From assembly GCA_017525855.1 (NCBI GenBank), contig JAFXSE010000121.1, positions 7,317-71,316 of the forward strand: DNA of 64,000 bases, read 5' to 3'. Made by a program: the position numbers and the translations under genes. The notes beneath the pieces are model-generated. The model had not been told where the DNA came from and made no database searches. It saw only the letters and a list, made by a program, of their open reading frames with translations. Numbering within the stretch: position 1 is the stretch's first letter; each line of letters starts with the position of its first letter. Origin of the DNA: Bacilli bacterium (lineage in GTDB: Bacteria > Bacillota > Bacilli > RF39 > UBA660). Below, in pieces: positions 63,168-64,000 of the stretch.

Positions 63168-63196
63168 AACAAAAAAATTCAATACTCAGTATTGAA
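63168..63196 (-). terminator. Terminator of the tRNA array
   Basis: Seven-bp stem TTCAATA/TATTGAA (extendable at the loop), followed on the minus strand by TTTTTTTG. Confidence 0.8.
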
Positions 63197-63239
63197 TCTT
63201 TCTAATATATAAATACTTCTAAAAAAGTAAAATACTAAC

Positions 63240-63316
63240 TGGTCGGGAAGACAGGATTTGAACCTGCAACCCCTTGGTCCCAAACCAAGTGCTCTACCAA
63301 GTTGAGCCACTTCCCG
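63240..63316 (-). tRNA. tRNA-Pro (UGG)
   Basis: Cloverleaf with acceptor CGGGAAG/CTTCCCG and anticodon stem CTTGG/CCAAG around TTTGGGA. CCA is encoded. Confidence 0.95.
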
Positions 63317-63323
63317 ATAAATA

Positions 63324-63400
63324 TGGTGCGCTCGAAGGGATTCGAACCCCTGACCTTTTGGTTCGTAGCCAAACACTCTATCCAACTGAGCTACGGGCGC
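63324..63400 (-). tRNA. tRNA-Arg (ACG)
   Basis: Acceptor GCGCCCG with one mismatch in the 3' strand CGAGCGC; anticodon loop CTACGAA between TTTGG and CCAAA. CCA is encoded. Confidence 0.93.
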
Positions 63401-63404
63401 GTAC

Positions 63405-63434
63405 ATTATCCCATGAAGAACACTAAACTCACAA
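63405..63434 (-). promoter_or_regulatory. Possible internal promoter of the tRNA array
   Basis: TTGTGA at 63429-63434 and GATAAT at 63405-63410, spacing 18, in the 51-base gap before tRNA-Arg. Confidence 0.35.
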
Positions 63435-63451
63435 AATTGTTAATAAAAAAA

Positions 63452-63527
63452 TGGTGGCTCCAGCGGGAATCGAACCAGCGACACAGGGATTTTCAGTCCC
63501 TTGCTCTACCGACTGAGCTATGAAGCC
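63452..63527 (-). tRNA. tRNA-Phe (GAA)
   Basis: Anticodon loop CTGAAAA between AGGGA and TCCCT; acceptor starts GGCTTCA. CCA is encoded. Confidence 0.95.
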
Positions 63528-63530
63528 ATA

Positions 63531-63607
63531 TGGCGGTCTCGACGGGGCTCGAACCCGCGATCTTCTGCGTGACAGGCAGACGTGTTAACCAGCTGCACCA
63601 CGAGACC
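63531..63607 (-). tRNA. tRNA-Asp (GUC)
   Basis: Acceptor GGTCTCG/CGAGACC; anticodon loop CTGTCAC between TCTGC and GCAGA. CCA is encoded. Confidence 0.95.
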
Positions 63608-63610
63608 AAA

Positions 63611-63687
<77 letters not shown>

Positions 63688-63704
63688 ATGTAAAAAAATA
63701 AATA

Positions 63705-63797
63705 TGGCGGAGGAAAAGGGATTCGAACCCCTGCGCCACTTGCATGACCTCCCGGTTTTCAAGACCGGTCCCTTCAACCAGACTTGGGTATTCCTCC
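63705..63797 (-). tRNA. tRNA-Ser (UGA)
   Basis: Acceptor GGAGGAA; anticodon loop CTTGAAA between CCGGT and ACCGG; long variable arm as in class II tRNAs. CCA is encoded. Confidence 0.95.
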
Positions 63798-63801
63798 ACG
63801 A

Positions 63802-63890
63802 TGGTGCCTAAGGCCGGACTTGAACCGGCACGAGGGTTGATTCTCGCAGGATTTTAAGTCCTGTGCGTCTACCAATTCCGCCACTCAGGC
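63802..63890 (-). tRNA. tRNA-Leu (UAA)
   Basis: Acceptor GCCTGAG/CTTAGGC with one G-T pair; anticodon loop CTTAAAA between CAGGA and TCCTG; long variable arm. CCA is encoded. Confidence 0.95.
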
Positions 63891-63893
63891 ACA

Positions 63894-63969
63894 TGGTGAC
63901 CCGTTGGAGATTCGAACTCCAGACCCTTTGATTAAAAGTCAAATGCTCTACCAACTGAGCTAACGGGAC
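63894..63969 (-). tRNA. tRNA-Lys (UUU)
   Basis: Anticodon loop CTTTTAA between TTTGA and TCAAA; acceptor GTCCCGT. CCA is encoded. Confidence 0.95.
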
Positions 63970-63977
63970 ATATCTAT

Positions 63978-64000
63978 TGGTTGCCTCGGCTAGATTCGAA
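63978..64000 (-). tRNA. 3' end of a ninth tRNA (cut by window edge)
   Basis: T-loop TTCGAAT, T-stem strand CTAGC, acceptor strand CGAGGCA, discriminator A and CCA. The anticodon lies outside the window, so the isotype is not known. Confidence 0.8.

Overview
The window is visibly very AT-rich and encodes proteins in the standard bacterial code (TGA is used as a stop). Gene content points to an anaerobic, walled, low-GC Gram-positive bacterium, probably an uncultured gut member of Bacilli (RF39/Erysipelotrichia-like; this placement is inference). The evidence is a class III ribonucleotide reductase with its activase, a lipid II flippase of the YtgP/SpoVB type, a D,D-carboxypeptidase, a class B-like sortase, PrgI-type secretion genes, a DUF3603 protein, and strong Shine-Dalgarno sites often of the form AGGTGAT plus three bases. 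Nearly all genes are on the minus strand.

Region by region. (1) 1-3.0 kb: the 5' part of recG, a CPBP-family protease, a membrane protein, and a metallophosphoesterase-like protein whose metal ligands are largely lost. (2) 3.87-9.73 kb: a 5.86-kb serine-integrase element inserted inside a D,D-carboxypeptidase gene, exactly at the codons of the catalytic SxxK motif. An 11-bp direct repeat marks both ends and removing the element restores the reading frame. Cargo is an AlaRS-like protein, a radical SAM-histidine phosphatase fusion and an S51 peptidase, driven by a consensus promoter. (3) 9.9-24.95 kb: housekeeping and envelope genes: YcxB-like protein, lipid II flippase, two tandem DUF3419 proteins, a lipoprotein, a VirB2-like/SGNH hydrolase fusion, a polysaccharide deacetylase, nrdD-nrdD tail-nrdG with the glycyl radical site on a separate polypeptide, DUF3603, rmuC and a rhodanese.

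(4) 25.0-52.4 kb: one 27-kb minus-strand locus mixing Tad-pilus parts (CpaB, CpaF/TadA, TadB, TadC, two TadE-like proteins, a Flp-like 51-aa peptide, a TadZ/CpaE-like ATPase) with type IV secretion parts (two VirB2/TrbC-like proteins, VirB6/TrbL, PrgI/VirB3, a VirB4 split in two, VirD4, and a membrane-anchored SpoIID-NlpC/P60-C39 cell-wall enzyme). It also holds a sortase, a 1073-aa cysteine-rich secreted protein and two paralogous pilin-like surface proteins near its two ends. There is no relaxase, so it does not look like a conjugative element. This hybrid apparatus is the best candidate for an undescribed system. Promoters inside the locus single out the small pilins for separate expression.

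(5) 52.4-63.1 kb: a plus-strand thioredoxin-like lipoprotein whose promoter interlocks with that of the secretion locus, then a minus-strand surface-glycan operon (three GT2 glycosyltransferases, an O-antigen ligase-like polymerase, two multi-pass GT-C-like proteins, two radical SAM proteins) from a consensus promoter at 63.1 kb. (6) 63.2-64.0 kb: a minus-strand tRNA array (Pro, Arg, Phe, Asp, fMet, Ser, Leu, Lys and the end of a ninth), all with encoded CCA. All calls come from reading the sequence; no searches or structure predictions were run.
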